DNA from: Synaphobranchus kaupii
Taxonomy: Eukaryota > Chordata > Actinopteri > Anguilliformes > Synaphobranchidae
Direction of reading: 5' to 3'
NCBI GenBank assembly: GCA_029718625.1
Contig: CM056377.1
Coordinates: forward strand, 103,180,585 to 103,244,584
Length of the DNA: 64,000 bases
The stretch's first letter is position 1; every line of letters begins with the position of its first letter. Of this stretch, positions 37,401 through 50,300 are shown in pieces. The notes below the pieces were generated by a model. The model did no database searches, was not told where the DNA came from, and was given only the letters and a program-made list of their open reading frames with translations. The position numbers and the translations under genes were made by a program.

Positions 37401-37839
37401 AATGCTTATTTTTTCCAAAATGATTTCAATTTATGATATTAATCTCACAAAATTCTGTTGTACTCTAAACAACAGTGTCTGTTTCCGTTGTGCTCTAATT
37501 AGGGTAGCTACATTAATCAAAGTAAAAATAGTCAAGCGTGTTTAGAAATAAACCATTTGATTTCCAATCCACAGGAGTGTGCACATTTGTATAGCAACAC
37601 AATTTCTTTGGGATGGTTTTGTGTAACCTGACATCTTGGCATACCCAATGATGTCAACAGTATGTGTGCACTTCATCACACACTATGAATGTGTATTTCA
37701 GGGAAAAAATGGCTGTATTTCTATTGCATGATCTGAGCTGTGCACATCCTGCCCTTTCCTTAGAAGTAACATGCATATTATCGACACAAGATCCTGTCCA
37801 TTGTCCACAACATAACCTTCTGGCACAGAGAAACACACT
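34443..37839. other. Probably intronic sequence, nothing firm
   Basis: A CpG-containing patch at about 35150-35650 may be regulatory. A weak tRNA-like stretch lies at 36435-36515. Otherwise AT-rich with no recognised exon. Confidence 0.4.
36435..36515 (-). repeat. tRNA-like sequence, perhaps a SINE remnant
   Basis: On the minus strand ggcatagtagttataccaga resembles an A box and ggggttcatacccc resembles a B box. It does not fold into a convincing complete tRNA, and no tail or duplication was found. Confidence 0.3.
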
Positions 37840-39506
37840 GGGCCCTATCTTACACCCGGCGCTAAGCGGCGATAACCCAAACACAAGTGTCATTGCTATC
37901 TTACACCCATTGCAGGGATCATTACAGCACCCAGTGCTCACGTTGTTTAAATACCAAGTGATGTGGGTGGGTTGGTCTTAAGATGAGATGTGGCCAGGAT
38001 CATTTTTGGCATATTGCTATCTTGAGCCAGCAGGAAGCACTTGCGCTAAAACCACCACAAACCTGGTCTAAAGTCATGCTGCAGTTGTTTACATGTTATT
38101 TTAACGGCGCATATAAGTGCGTCTACATAGGCATGTGCACAACGCGTGTACACCCTCCTGTCTGTTACATACAGTGGGGCGCACAAGCATGACTAAAAAT
38201 ATCAAGATTACAATGTGAAATATTATTATTGTGTAGGCTATATCAAAAAATGCATAATAATAAATGGGTCCATAGGTCAAAGACCACATACCTGTCCCCC
38301 AGCGAAGTGGAATGCCGCATTAAATTGCTTTCAGCCCACTCCATCAACATCAATCCAGGCGATGTGCGATGTTACGTGTAAGGTTACATGTATAGACTAT
38401 TCACAATTATCCTGTATCAAGCTATGACTTAGCCTATATTTGCCAATAATTCCTGTAATCTTCTGGGGGGACAATCTTCTGTTACGGGACAGAATCTTCT
38501 CGCTATCCATTAAAAACCTTTCTGATAACACCTATATCAAGCCTAATGCGCAAATTGTGTATAAACATTGTGGTAATGCATTTGGTAAAATAACAGCACT
38601 GTCAGGAATTACTGGGAGCCCGTGCCGGTGTTAAACCCTATTGTTAAAGATTATTATTGTGTATATCAAAATGCGTCATAATGGTTAGTCCGAATTATAT
38701 TGATCCATATAGAGTACTCAAGTGATTACGTCACACTGGTTTCGGAAGTTCCCCATTCATTTAGAGCGTAGACATTAACTTAAACTTACTTTTAAACCAT
38801 TTCTAGTGATTATGTCTTACCATCAATTTCCTGGATTGTTCAATATAATGTCATACCAAGTCATTTTTCTGGACCAGCTTTGAGTATATTTTACGTTTTA
38901 GTATTTTTTTGTGAATATACCAGCGCTGGCACTGTTTAAAAACTCAACGTCCCATAATTCCCTCCGGACGAGCAGCGTTGTCTCCAAACTTTGTCATATA
39001 ACGTTAGCCAGCAGTGGCACAGCTCTGTTTTTAAACATTTTTTTTCTAACATTAGCTAGCTAGCTTGAAGGACTAAAAGCTATAATTGCTTTATGTGGTT
39101 AACCGAAGCATAGTTTCTGACCTTGTCAGGTGGGCTTCTCAACTTAGCAAGACTCCAGACTCCGCCCATGTCTGACGTACTCACTTGAGTACTCTATAGC
39201 CTATTCCTTGCTCACACTACACACGCACGAGCATGTCTGTTTCGCCATCATATATGCAATCCGCCAAGGTGGAAAACAGGCTTTTAAAGGGAATGGGATA
39301 TGACATTTTGATTGGTTTATTGCATCCTATGCCCAAGACACACCTATAATTAATGAAGAGGCTAGGTTCAGCCCACTAGCACCTTGCGCCTTACTTAGCG
39401 CTTAAATAACGTGCCGTCTAACTAGCAAAAGTGGACTTGGACACGCCCTAAATGCACTTGCGCCTAGCGTTTTAGACAATGCGCCAAGATCATCAAGATA
39501 GAGCCC
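37840..39506 (+). mobile_element. GGGCCCTAT-family transposon, copy D, with nested insertion
   Basis: The left end is gggccctatcttacacccg and the right end gatcatcaagatagagccc. The duplication is ACT at 37837-37839 and 39507-39509, a third independent 3-bp duplication for the family. Without the nested element and its duplication it is about 1180 bp, shorter than copies A and B by internal deletion. A 69-codon frame at 37983-38192 corresponds to the start of the frame shared by A and B. Confidence 0.85.
38712..39194. mobile_element. 483-bp DNA transposon nested in copy D, TATA duplication
   Basis: The ends are gagtactcaagtga and tcacttgagtactc, perfect 14-bp inverted copies, continuing with TACGTCA and TGACGTAC. 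TATA flanks both sides (38708-38711 and 39195-39198). Copy A has the uninterrupted site ccatatagcctattcc, which proves insertion. No transposase frame; superfamily not assigned. Confidence 0.85.
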
Positions 39507-42500
39507 ACTGTGTTATATCTGTACTACCTGCTAGATATAGTGAGTCATCAGGCCAATTACTGTGCTGCATCACATTGTAAAACTCAGGAGCCCCTGCTTT
39601 CCCTCTGATTGCAGAGGGAGAGTGGAGCAGATTGGCGTAAGTTATGAGAGCTGTTAGAATGATCACACCCTCTTTTCACATGTCACTAAAGACCCTGAAA
39701 GGTGATTAATATCAGATGAGAAAAGGGTGAATTCCTCTATGATTTATACAGAAGATATTCTTATCCAGGGTGACTTACAAGGGCTTCTCAAGCAACACAT
39801 GCAGAATATGAATTCAGTACAAATTAAAGATGGGCATTACAGCATAACCACTATTTGTTAATGTTATAGCAGAACAATAATAATGCAGTGCAAATGGCTT
39901 TAAGGTAGACACATCTTATGCCGGTCAAAATATTGTAGTCTTAGTTGTGGTTTCAAAAAAAGCTTGTTCTTCTTTATTTTGCTTGTTTATGCTGGAAAGG
40001 ATGGCAGCCATTTTGAATGTAGTCTTGTGCATTTGTGCACTGATTTAAACAGCCAGAGCAACAAAACTAGACTTTTTCATCATCTGCAGTTTTTAAATGA
40101 TTTTAGAACGAGTTTATCCTGTAAATTGCGGGTACTGTATTTTTGTTAAATATTTTTTTCACTAATCGTATTTCAGTGGGAGGCTGGTCTCATATAGAGC
40201 CAAACAGTTACAGGCCAAATTCCCAAATGGAGAGCAACAGAAGAGGAGCAGCATTTCAGTGAACGCATTTCACCAAGGGAGAAGCATTGACCGCCGCTAA
40301 CTGTCCTACCTATTGATTTCCCAGCTTTGTGTGACATTATCAGGAACCTTAATTGGGTATCAGGAATGCCTGTGCTGAGAAATTAAAAGAAAAACCTGAG
40401 GGAGAGCTTGTGTGATATTTCGCCTCAAGGCAGTGAGGCTGCAGTGATAGGAAGGCTAGTCTTGGGCGTGTGTCACTCTGTGTAGGACCAGGCCAATCAC
40501 ACATTTTTATATATATTGTTTCTGGGGTCAGAATTTGAGGCTTGCCAATTTGTGACTGTGTGTTCAACAGACTATTAATCATGTGCTAACCCTCAGATTA
40601 TTCTTCGGATTGGTGATACTTTCTGTGTGTCCTATAGGAGGCAGGTAACTGTAATTTGTCAGTACCTTTGTAACATTAATTACAAATTTTACATTAGAGA
40701 TAGATGCAAGTTCATGGCAGTGCCATGACATATCAGTGGGTTTGGGGGCTGGAGATGAGCAGTGGCGCATGGGTGAAAGCATGCTGGGATATGCTCTGCT
40801 AATCTGCCATCTAATCTTCTTAAAACATCGACAGCCTGTCTGTGATCTCCGCTTCTGGATCTGTAGTGGAGCAGCAGCAGACCTGGCATCCGGGCTGGAT
40901 GTAAACACACCAATATCACCACACTAGGACTTAACCGCTTACCCTTTTGATTTGTACTGCCATTTTAACCCATACTCTTTATGCTCTTAACCACAATGAA
41001 ATATTAAGTATAAGTGTTTCTCCTAAGCATTTCCCAGCTGGGGCACGTCCTGACTAGAGAGAAGATCCCAGTGCTATTCTGGAGGGAAATGAGTTATTTT
41101 CCGATTTAATATTTGCATAATTATTTTGTCCCAATTCAAATTATTGCAAGGTTTCCATACAGACATCATAACAATTATATGCAGCCAAAACATTACTGAG
41201 GTTGGGTGATGCATCCAGCTACATTACTACTCTTTCGTAAACATACCAGTTATGGCATTGCACAGAAAATGAAGGTATTAGAAATCCATGCTGAAATGAA
41301 GCATATGCAAGAGTCACTGCACATTAACGCTTAAATTAATTCATGTTGCCTTACATCCTTATTTCCTGAACAGAAGAGCCTGCAAAGACTGCCTCCTGTC
41401 TTCTCTTGGGAGACTGGCTTTTACAAAGGTAGTGCACAGCATTCCAAAACGTTCATTTCTAATGCACACAGCCCTTTGTTGGGCCCCAGTGGTACACCGC
41501 GTTTCTTTTGACATTTGACGGCAATACCAGGGAAGTGAAAGAAAGCACAATAAATTGCATTTTAATTTATGGTTTTCCCCTCTTTAAAATTATTGCAAAA
41601 AGAGCTGCAGTTACCTTTTCTGTGTTGCCACTTTATTCTGCCATCATAAAAGCAAATGAATGCGGCCTGGTGTTATACGCTTGGGTAGTGTGTTGTTGTT
41701 TTACATTTCCCAGTAGTGTGCTTCTTTTGGCTCAGCCGAACACTTATCAGGCCCTTTGTTGACATCTTTTGTTCCTTCAGAATTACCAGAAACCTCTGAA
41801 GCTGAGACTGAAGAAGGCAAGAGGATGTCTCCCATAAGATTTCAGCACTTGTTCTGCATCTTTTGTGCCTTTGCAAACCTTAACTAGTTGTGCTTTTGGT
41901 GATCACATTCGTAACTATTAGTTTTCTTGAATAACATCGGAGTCCTTTTTCTTTATATAAAAACAATGCTGCATATTTGAACTTACTCGTTGGCCTTCTC
42001 GGCCATATTTATTCTCCGAGGCGGGATCATTTTTATTCCTAAACAGACCTACCTCTTAGTGGCTTAAAGAGTTCACATAAAAACCAATGAAGTGGACACA
42101 TTAGAGTTGCATCGCGAAGGAACTGGCCACGGCTCAACGTGTTGCTCCGCTCGCATAACAAATAGAATCTGATGGACCGCTAGGTTGAAACAAACTTTTG
42201 GTGGTCAGCTACTTTTTGCTCGCAGAAAAAAAAGAAAACAGTTTTGTTGCCGTGGGAAACAGGCCCATTGATGCGCTGTGTTACTGTGTCTTGAATGAAA
42301 TTACTTCACGGTTCACTGCCGTCAGTGCTTCGTATGCTTTTGCCATTATACTCTCCCTACACAGCAGAAGCAGTCTGACTGAGGCCATTGCAAAAGCTAT
42401 TATGTCTGAATCCTGCCGTCATGTTCTGCTGAAAACGAGTGTCAGGGTCCCTGCTCTCTGGACTCCTTCTGCTATGCTGTACCTGTTTGTAATCTTACTA

Positions 42501-44105
42501 TCAGTCCTGTAGAGTCTATCTGACTGGGGTGATTACAAGACAAATTAATAAAGACCGGGTTAAACTAAAGAAAATGGCCTCCGCTAGATTGGTAACCCTC
42601 AGGAAGTCAATTATTATTGTGCTAGCAAACATTATGTGAAAGCTCTTGGTTTCCACACACAATCATTCATTTTTAATGGATGGGGAAGGAAGATTTAATT
42701 GTTTTATGGAAAGGGTTTAATAAATCAGTGATTCAGGCATTATTTCATGGAGGCATCACAAAATTGTGCTTAATTGTGCTTAACAATTACGTGTAGCTGG
42801 GGATCCCCAACTTAATCTTAACTTAATCCTTTGGACCACTCTCACACTCAAAATAGCCTTCAATATTTTAAACACCACACCACATAAACAAGCAAACACA
42901 TAGGTAACAAACAGATGATGGGATGAACAGTGACTTTATACTAAGTTTAGTTTCTTCTTCAAATGTAAAGTGCTTAGTGCTTTGCATTTTTAGCAAACAG
43001 GTTTTGTTACCTGCAGTTCAGTTTGAATGTGGTATGTCTCCATAGTGACTAAAAAGTAGATGAATTATTCATGTTTTCTTTTTTGCTTTTCTCTTTACAT
43101 CTCTTTACGCTTTACAGACCAGAGACATCATGCGGCTGATGGTTTTGAGGAAGTAAAAACAAGCTGCAGTTTAATGAGAAAAATTAACAGCAATTGAAGG
43201 ACATGAAAGTATATCGAGGGCACAAACATAGTTAGATTTTTGACTCTATTACAGAACATTAGTTTGTTGCTTTCCTAATTAACTTAGTGTTTATAATATT
43301 TAATTTGAAATAAGAGTTTAATGTTTGTTATAGTTATTTCATAATAAGAGATATCGTTATAAATTATTTTACAGCATTTACAGTATTTTACATTTAGTTT
43401 CACTGGCCATTTGTTAATAATATTTAAAAAGACATAATTCACATATTATTAACATGTCGTTGCGAACGCTGCTGAATAAAATAGATAAATATACTGTATA
43501 TCCGTGGGTATAAACATTGCTCTGTGAGTTTCTCGTTTAGATATTCCAGGCACTCCAACTGAATGATTTGTAATTGATTTCTCAACAGGTGGCTTTATGA
43601 TGAGGCATCTCAACATCTTGCCACTGGAGCACTAAATTACAAGCTAAGAAGTAAGGTGCCAGTAATTTAACAGTATATGTCAATAATTCACATGGTCATT
43701 TTGTTCTCACCCGGAATTTGGAAATTGATACAGTTTATATCAGTAATGACTGAAGCAGGATGTGTATCAGTTTGTGTAATCTTATGTTTGGCCATGGATA
43801 TTGGTATTTTATTATTCATCATGGATCCCCTGACCCCCTTTAGATATACTTTCTTTTTTATGTTTCTTTCATTGGTTTTCCTCTTGGATAATCATATAGG
43901 CACAGCTGTGTAAGATATGTTATTTGTCTAATCTTACATTCTTTTGTTACAATACAAAATGTTGTTTGTTAGGTTAATATTACTGATTATTAATGATTAT
44001 AAATGGGCCTCTGTGCCTTTTTGGTGATACCACATTTTGTATAGTCTCCATCCAGACTCAATAAATATTACGTAGAATCGCTACGCTCCGCATACAGCAT
44101 AAATA
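39507..44105. other. Gene-poor sequence, perhaps with conserved non-coding DNA
   Basis: The stretch at about 40180-40470 has balanced composition and could be a regulatory element, but that is an impression only. No exon or repeat family was recognised. Confidence 0.35.
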
Positions 44106-45034
44106 TACAGATCCTTTCCAAAAAATTTGAATATCATGGAAAAAATGATTTTTTTTCCATAATTCCATTCAAAAAGTGAAACTTTCATAGATTATAGATT
44201 CATTACACACAAAGTGAAATATTTCTAGCCTTTATTTGTTTCATTTTTCATAATTTTGGCTTACAGCTCCAGAAAACCCCCAAAACAGTATTTCAAGAAA
44301 TTAGAATAGTGTGTCGAAAATAAGCATTTACTTCAGTTATTTCAGAGAATGAGTGGAGTGGCTTGACTCGAGGAATCCGACAGTTGTAGCCCATGTCCGG
44401 GATATGTGTGTACGTGGTGGTTTTTGAAGCACTGACTCCAGCCTCAGTCCACTCCCTCTGCATCTCCGCCAAATTTTGGAATCGTCTTTGCTTGACAATC
44501 CGATGAAGCCTACGGTCATCTCTTTTGCTTGTGCACCTTCTCCTGCCACATTTTTCCCTTCCACTAAACTTTCTATTGATATGCTTGGACACTGCACACT
44601 GTGAACAGCCAGCCTCCTTAGCGATGACCTTTTGTGGCTTACCCATCTTCTGGAGGGTGTCAATGATGGTCTTCTGGCCAATTATCAAGTCTGCAGTCTT
44701 CCCCATACTGAACCAAACTGAGATAAACTTTGCAGGTGTTTTGAGTAAATTAGATGATAGTGTGACACTCAGTCTAAAACATTAATTCTCTGAAATAACT
44801 GAAGTAAATGCTGATTTTCGACACACTATTCTAATTTCTTGAAATACTGGGGGGTTTTGGGGGTTTTCTGGAGCTGTAAGCCAAAATTATGAAAAATTAA
44901 ACAAATAAAGGCTAGAAATATTTCACTTTGTGTGTAATGAATCTATAATCTATGAAAGTTTCACTTTTTGAATGGAATTATGGAAAAAAAACTACTTTTC
45001 CATGATATTCTAATTTTTTTGGAAAGGATCTGTA
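44106..45034 (-). mobile_element. Tc1-like transposon, internally deleted, with about 240-bp inverted repeats
   Basis: CAGATCCTTTCCAAAAAATT at 44108 and the inverted end ggaaaggatctg at 45032 are flanked by TA (44106-44107 and 45033-45034), the Tc1/mariner target. The terminal repeats pair for about 240 bp, which is long for Tc1. Only the N-terminal part of the transposase remains. Confidence 0.9.
44293..44706 (-). pseudogene. Tc1-like transposase, N-terminal DNA-binding fragment
   Basis: The 137-codon frame starts MGKTADLIIGQ. Residues about 15-45 form a helix-turn-helix (MGKPQKVIAKEAGCSQCAVSKHI in two parts), followed by a basic GRRRCTSKRDDRR linker and a second helix-turn-helix (residues about 65-105). 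This is the paired-like DNA-binding part of Tc1 transposases, which grips the inverted repeats. The catalytic DDE domain is missing: after about residue 115 the frame runs into the terminal repeat. It cannot be an active enzyme but could in principle still bind the ends. Confidence 0.85.
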
Positions 45035-47060
45035 GAGTCTGTGAAGCTTAATTGCCCCAATTGCTTATATGAGGGCGTATATTGGGTTCAAAATTGAATG
45101 ACTGGCAGGTCGTAGCAGCAATGAGGAAGTGGTTGCAAAAATGGGTCACGTCTCCCGCGCCGTCAATCAATTAGTTTAGACCCACCCATTCATCATTTAA
45201 CAAAGATCATGGCACAGTTGCTAACACCATCAAAAAATGTTGATATAACCCGTTTTTTAAGATATTGTGTGGATTTTTGACACGTAAATCAATATGAACG
45301 TTAAAGTGAAGTGAATGTGATTTTTTTTGGACTATCGAAATTATGTAGTCCTAGGCCAATTAGCTAAAGTAACATTAATGGAAAGTTCCAAAATTTGACC
45401 GTGATGCAAGCTAAGGTATGGCAACCAGCATACCTTCACTGTGTATCCTAATCACGCCCATGTTATCAGTCATTTTAATACTGTTATGTTGTACACATTC
45501 CTAGTCTGCCACAGGTGTATAACAGATTTGAATTCTTTATTTAAATGTTGGAAACAAAATAAGTTAGTCATTCGCCTAACGTTAAACATACAAAACTTGC
45601 TGTTCAACCATCGAACTAGCCATGTCATTGTTGAGAATGCTCTTTCTGTTTCATGGGTTATAGACCACACCGAACAATTTACAAGACAAGAGATGCTAGA
45701 TAGACAGTTTGTAGCATGCTGAATTTAATTAGTATGCCCAAATTCCAGCATCTTTTACACAACTGTATTATAAGGAAAAATGTGCAACCGCTTAGAACCA
45801 TAAGCTAACGTTACTGCAACAGAGGACAGCCATTTAGCTAAAGTGCAAAAACAAGCTCGGTGAAAAGGTGGGTGGGGTCAGGTTGGGTGGGTGGGAAGAC
45901 AGACAGCACCCAGAGCGTAATTGAGTGCTTCATTTGGTGCGCCACCAATCATTGGTCAGGATTAAAATAAGCACTTTTTCCCAGACCCATAGTGAAATCT
46001 GCAGAAATGCAGTAACGTAGTTAACGCGGCTTACATATATCATCATAAGAACTCTCATGGATCTGGTGTTGAGACTAGTATTTGTATAACACCGATGTTC
46101 TCCACTACTGTTCGTTGCTCTGGAGCATCTGCCAAATGAATGAAATGTAAAATGAAATGTAATGTATTCATCAGACACATGTCATATTGAAGATAAATCC
46201 AATCTCTTTCAGTTGTAAAGGCTTGTTAACATTGTGAAATTGTGAACGTCTGTAATCAAATGTGGTTTCAGAGTTTGCATTTAGGGGTGGTTGATGATTA
46301 TGATTATATAATGCCATCAATACAATTTCAGCCATGATACTGATACACCTTTTCACACAAATCATGGTGATCATCTTTCCAGCTTTTATGAAAAACTACT
46401 CTGGGTATGATTGCTAACCAGCTAACATGCTGTCCAGTGTTGCTTGCTTTGAGAAGCCTCTATTAGCTGTGATGATATTTCAACCAATAGTGATGGATTT
46501 TTATCGCTATATTGATGTAGAACTGTAGTTAAAATGTGTAATATTAATTTGTTTATTAACTATACTAACATAAATACTGTGGTATGTATCGTGCAGCTCC
46601 CAAACAACTGAAAAAATCGTGATTAGCTTTTTTTGGGCATATCGCCCAACCCTAACTGATTCCAGTAGAGTACAGCGAGATAAAGGTCCATGCACTGAAA
46701 TGAGCTGTAAAAATGAGTTTTCCTTTTGTGTGTTTACACAGAACTGACCTTTTAATAAGCACATTCGTATAAATATTTGTTAATATTTTACATACATTTT
46801 AATTCCACCATGGATTACAACTAATATTCAGTCATTATATCCAAAAAATACATTATTTTATGATAATACAAGCTGAAAGAAAATAACAGTGTTATTTCTA
46901 TTAAAAATAGCCTATACCAAGATGATAGGCAGTAGCCTGCAAATATCTGTTGGAAGCAGATACTGTATATGTAATTACAATAATGAATATCATTTAGCTG
47001 CAAGATATAGTAAACCAAGCAAACTGAACTAACACACTTAACCAAATTTTACTGCTGTAA
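45035..47060. other. AT-rich intergenic sequence
   Basis: A possible degraded transposon lies at 46282-46655 and is listed separately. Nothing else was recognised. Confidence 0.45.
46282..46655. mobile_element. Possible degraded non-autonomous DNA transposon
   Basis: The right end reads, on the minus strand, tagggttgggcgatatgccc, the start of a common fish repeat. The left end aggggtggttgatgattat is a weak inverted match. No duplication was seen. Confidence 0.35.
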
Positions 47061-47318
47061 CAATATACCAGTAATATAATATATTTTATTCTAGATGTTC
47101 TAGTGTGCAAATACAAACCACTGTATATTACAGCAAAATATTAATAGAAAATTGCATTTGAAAATTAAGTTTGACCGGGCAATATAACAGTAATATAATA
47201 ACAATATAACAGTAATATAATATATTTTATTCTAGATGTTCTAGAAGTGTGCAAATACAAACCACTGTATATTACAGCAAAATATTAATAGAAAATTGCG
47301 TTTGAAAATTGACCGGGC
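47061..47318. repeat. Tandem duplication, 120-bp unit
   Basis: 47061-47180 and 47202-47318 are near-identical (both from caatata to gaccgggc), joined by 21 bp that repeats the start of the unit. Only a few substitutions and a short indel separate them, so the duplication is recent. Confidence 0.9.
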
Positions 47319-50300
47319 ATTCAGTTTTTCTTGTAAAATAAATGACTTGATAGTAGAAAACTAGCTTAGTTCTAGTGTTTTTGCTGTCTATTGCACATTT
47401 GATGCAGAAAAATATGGCAACTGGGATGCTACTCTGTACCTGAGTATTAATGGGTTCCTTGGAGTTTTATGGATCATTGCTATGGAACTCCTGCAATGCC
47501 ATTATGGATGCCTAGGGGGTTGTGTGTACCCACATAGAAAGCCACAGATCTGTACTAGCTAGATATCAGACCACTTTCAACTGAAAATGTTGTCCCTGCC
47601 ATTGCCGCGCCAGAAGTTCTATCAGTGGAACTCTGGCACATACTATGTGCACATACTGTAACACATAATCCCCAAAGTGATTAATGCCATCTGCAGTGTT
47701 GGCCAGAACAGATACCTGATAGTAGTGTGGTCCTGGCGATGGCCTTGCTGAATTTTATGCCAGGGGTTTCTCAGTGTCAGAAACATCTGCTGAAGTGAGG
47801 CAGCCCATCGTTCTCTCCCCTTGGCAATGTAGAGGTGGCTTCAGCTCATCTGTCCAATTCTGGGAACATCTGGCGTCCAGGTTCACCGGGTGAACAAAAG
47901 GGGTGTCCAGCCAGACTTGTTCACTCTGAGCGCACCGTGGTATACCCATCAAACTTTGCGGTCTATGTAATTGTAGAAGAGCCAACATAAATGGATGGGA
48001 AAGAAAAGGGTTCCAGGATGTCATATGATTACGGGGATGAAATTGCAAGCACACAATGAAAAGACCTCAACAGGATGCATCATGGGTTTTCTGACAAAAA
48101 CTGATATTCTGTTCTCATAATTGTCACTCATTGGCCATCTTTATGTTTTCTAAAGTAGAATTTTGCAGACACAATAGAATATTCACAGAATAAGTACATT
48201 ATCTCACCACATGCATCCACTAATCTTTCAGTTTCCTTTTGGTAAATATAAGTCATTTTACAATTTACCACTCCTGCTTTCTATATTTTCACACTTCAAA
48301 AAGTGCCATTAATGGTAATATTTTTGAGGTGCTGTCAAGGTAAAAGTCTTCCAAGAAAGATTGCTTTTCTTTTTTCCCCAAAAATGTTTTACTATGTGAT
48401 AGAAATGACTACCCTTCCCACAGTGGCCTTTTCAGGGGAAATCCATCCTTGAATCTTTTTTTTTCTTATCGATCTCTTGAAAAGAAATAGCTGTTGCACT
48501 CATCAGAATTGTGGAGAAAACCTTCAAGGGGAGTGGCCAGTATTTAAATGACTGCAATTGTGGAGAGATAGCCGTAATCCAGGAAGGGTGAAATCTCTCA
48601 GATTCAGACACACCTCCACTTGAGCTGGCCAATGTCGGCTGTGCCTTTGGACCAGGTACAAATCTGGAAAAAACATCTTTATCAGTCATTTAAAGATCCA
48701 GTGTATTAAACTGCCATCTTGAACACTGTGGCTCCCTGCGCGCTTCCAGGATAAATAGACCAGTCTCTGCGCCTGTCTAATGCAGTGAGGATATTGACTA
48801 ACAGTGCTAGATGGTGCTGGAGAATCTGGTTTCAAAGCTAATCTGCAGGGCCTTTGCAATTGGGTTGAGGCTGATGACTGATGTGCTGTGTTTCTCGCTC
48901 CAGCCACAGGTAGGACCACATTCGATTGAGCCGAGACCCATCTCTGTTCCTGTTATAGATTTTATTTGTAATTTTGCTTTTGTGGATTGTCAGCAGGTCT
49001 CTGGAGGTGACAGCCGGCGCACATGACTGTCGGCTCCAAGTCGTACAAATTGAACGGGACAGCGACCTCCATAAGGTCCTTTATTCATTCTGCCATTGCT
49101 GTGCAATCAGGAGTACTCCCTGTGTTTGTTCCCTTTTCATCATTAATCTCCTATGAGAAACCTTTCAGATCAGTACAAATTGTGGAAAGGTGGTGTTTCA
49201 CGTCGTGGATGTTTTGCACAGGCATAGAGTATTTGTATCTGTTCAGCTGCGGGTAAGAATGAGGCAGACCATTTTACCTTAAGCAGTACGTGGAGACCAG
49301 ACACTGTTACAAAAGGAGGCATCATTCAGACATTAAGTACAGACTCACTGTTGCTAATATACAGTAGATCCCATGGTTTGCTATGTTGTCTTGGCTAAAT
49401 ACCCTAATGCCAGCTAATCCTTCATTTTTAATAGGCTGAACGTCCTTGCCAATAGTCGGTGCTGCGTACAATGTTTGTCATTGGTAAGATGCGTTGTCGT
49501 ATATATACTGTATATACTCACTGTAAATTGCCTTGAGTTCCTGTGAGTAAACACGTGACATTGTTATCGTTTTCTGTGGTTATCAGAAGGGGTGCCTTGG
49601 GTCTGTCCAGGTACCTGTTGTTGGGCTCTATGTGTGAGTGTCTGAATGAAAGGATCTCAGTGAGCTGAGGTCATTTTCTCTTCCTCTGTGTTTATTGTCC
49701 TCCATGGCTGTTTCTCCACCTCAGAGTGATCAAACACTGATTCTGAACACAAAAACAGATAAGTGATGGAGGTGCAGGGGTGGCGTGGGGAGGGGGTGCT
49801 CTGTAATTAGGTCTGAAGATCACATAAGCCAGGAGAGACAGCTGCAGGGAATTACAGAGCTAAGGAATTTAGCAGCACCTTTCAGAAATAGGTTTCAATC
49901 ATCGGCGCGCTAGTAATTGTGCTTCTCGAACCAGTTTTACTTCGTATCCCAGAAGGCCACAGTTGTGTGACCCACTTAATTTTCTTCTCGCAGGTATGTT
50001 CAAGTAGAAGAACGGTGTATTTGCTAGATGCATCAAAGGGCAGCCTTTCCACACAGCTTTTTCAGACCCCCCAGCTCCAAGGGCCATGAGAAGTCCTCCC
50101 CTTATACTGTGATCGTAATACAGATAATGCCTTCAATTAGCCCTGTCTGCTAATGCTATTAGTTTGTTTAAGATAATTATCCTTCAGCATAATAATATAT
50201 TGATATGCCTTGATAGCTCCATTTAATAACATGGTAATATTAAATGGAGCATTCTGTGTTTTGTGATGATGATTGGGACACATGCCGCTGCCGTACACAA

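Noticed and set aside
41774..41883. Acceptor-like tract followed by an acidic open frame (LPETSEAETEEGK)
   Set aside because: There is no plausible donor before the stop, and the peptide matches nothing I recognise.
48811..49026. 71-codon plus frame with a donor-like cacag|gtagga
   Set aside because: No promoter or acceptor, no recognisable protein, and the frame runs straight through the donor.
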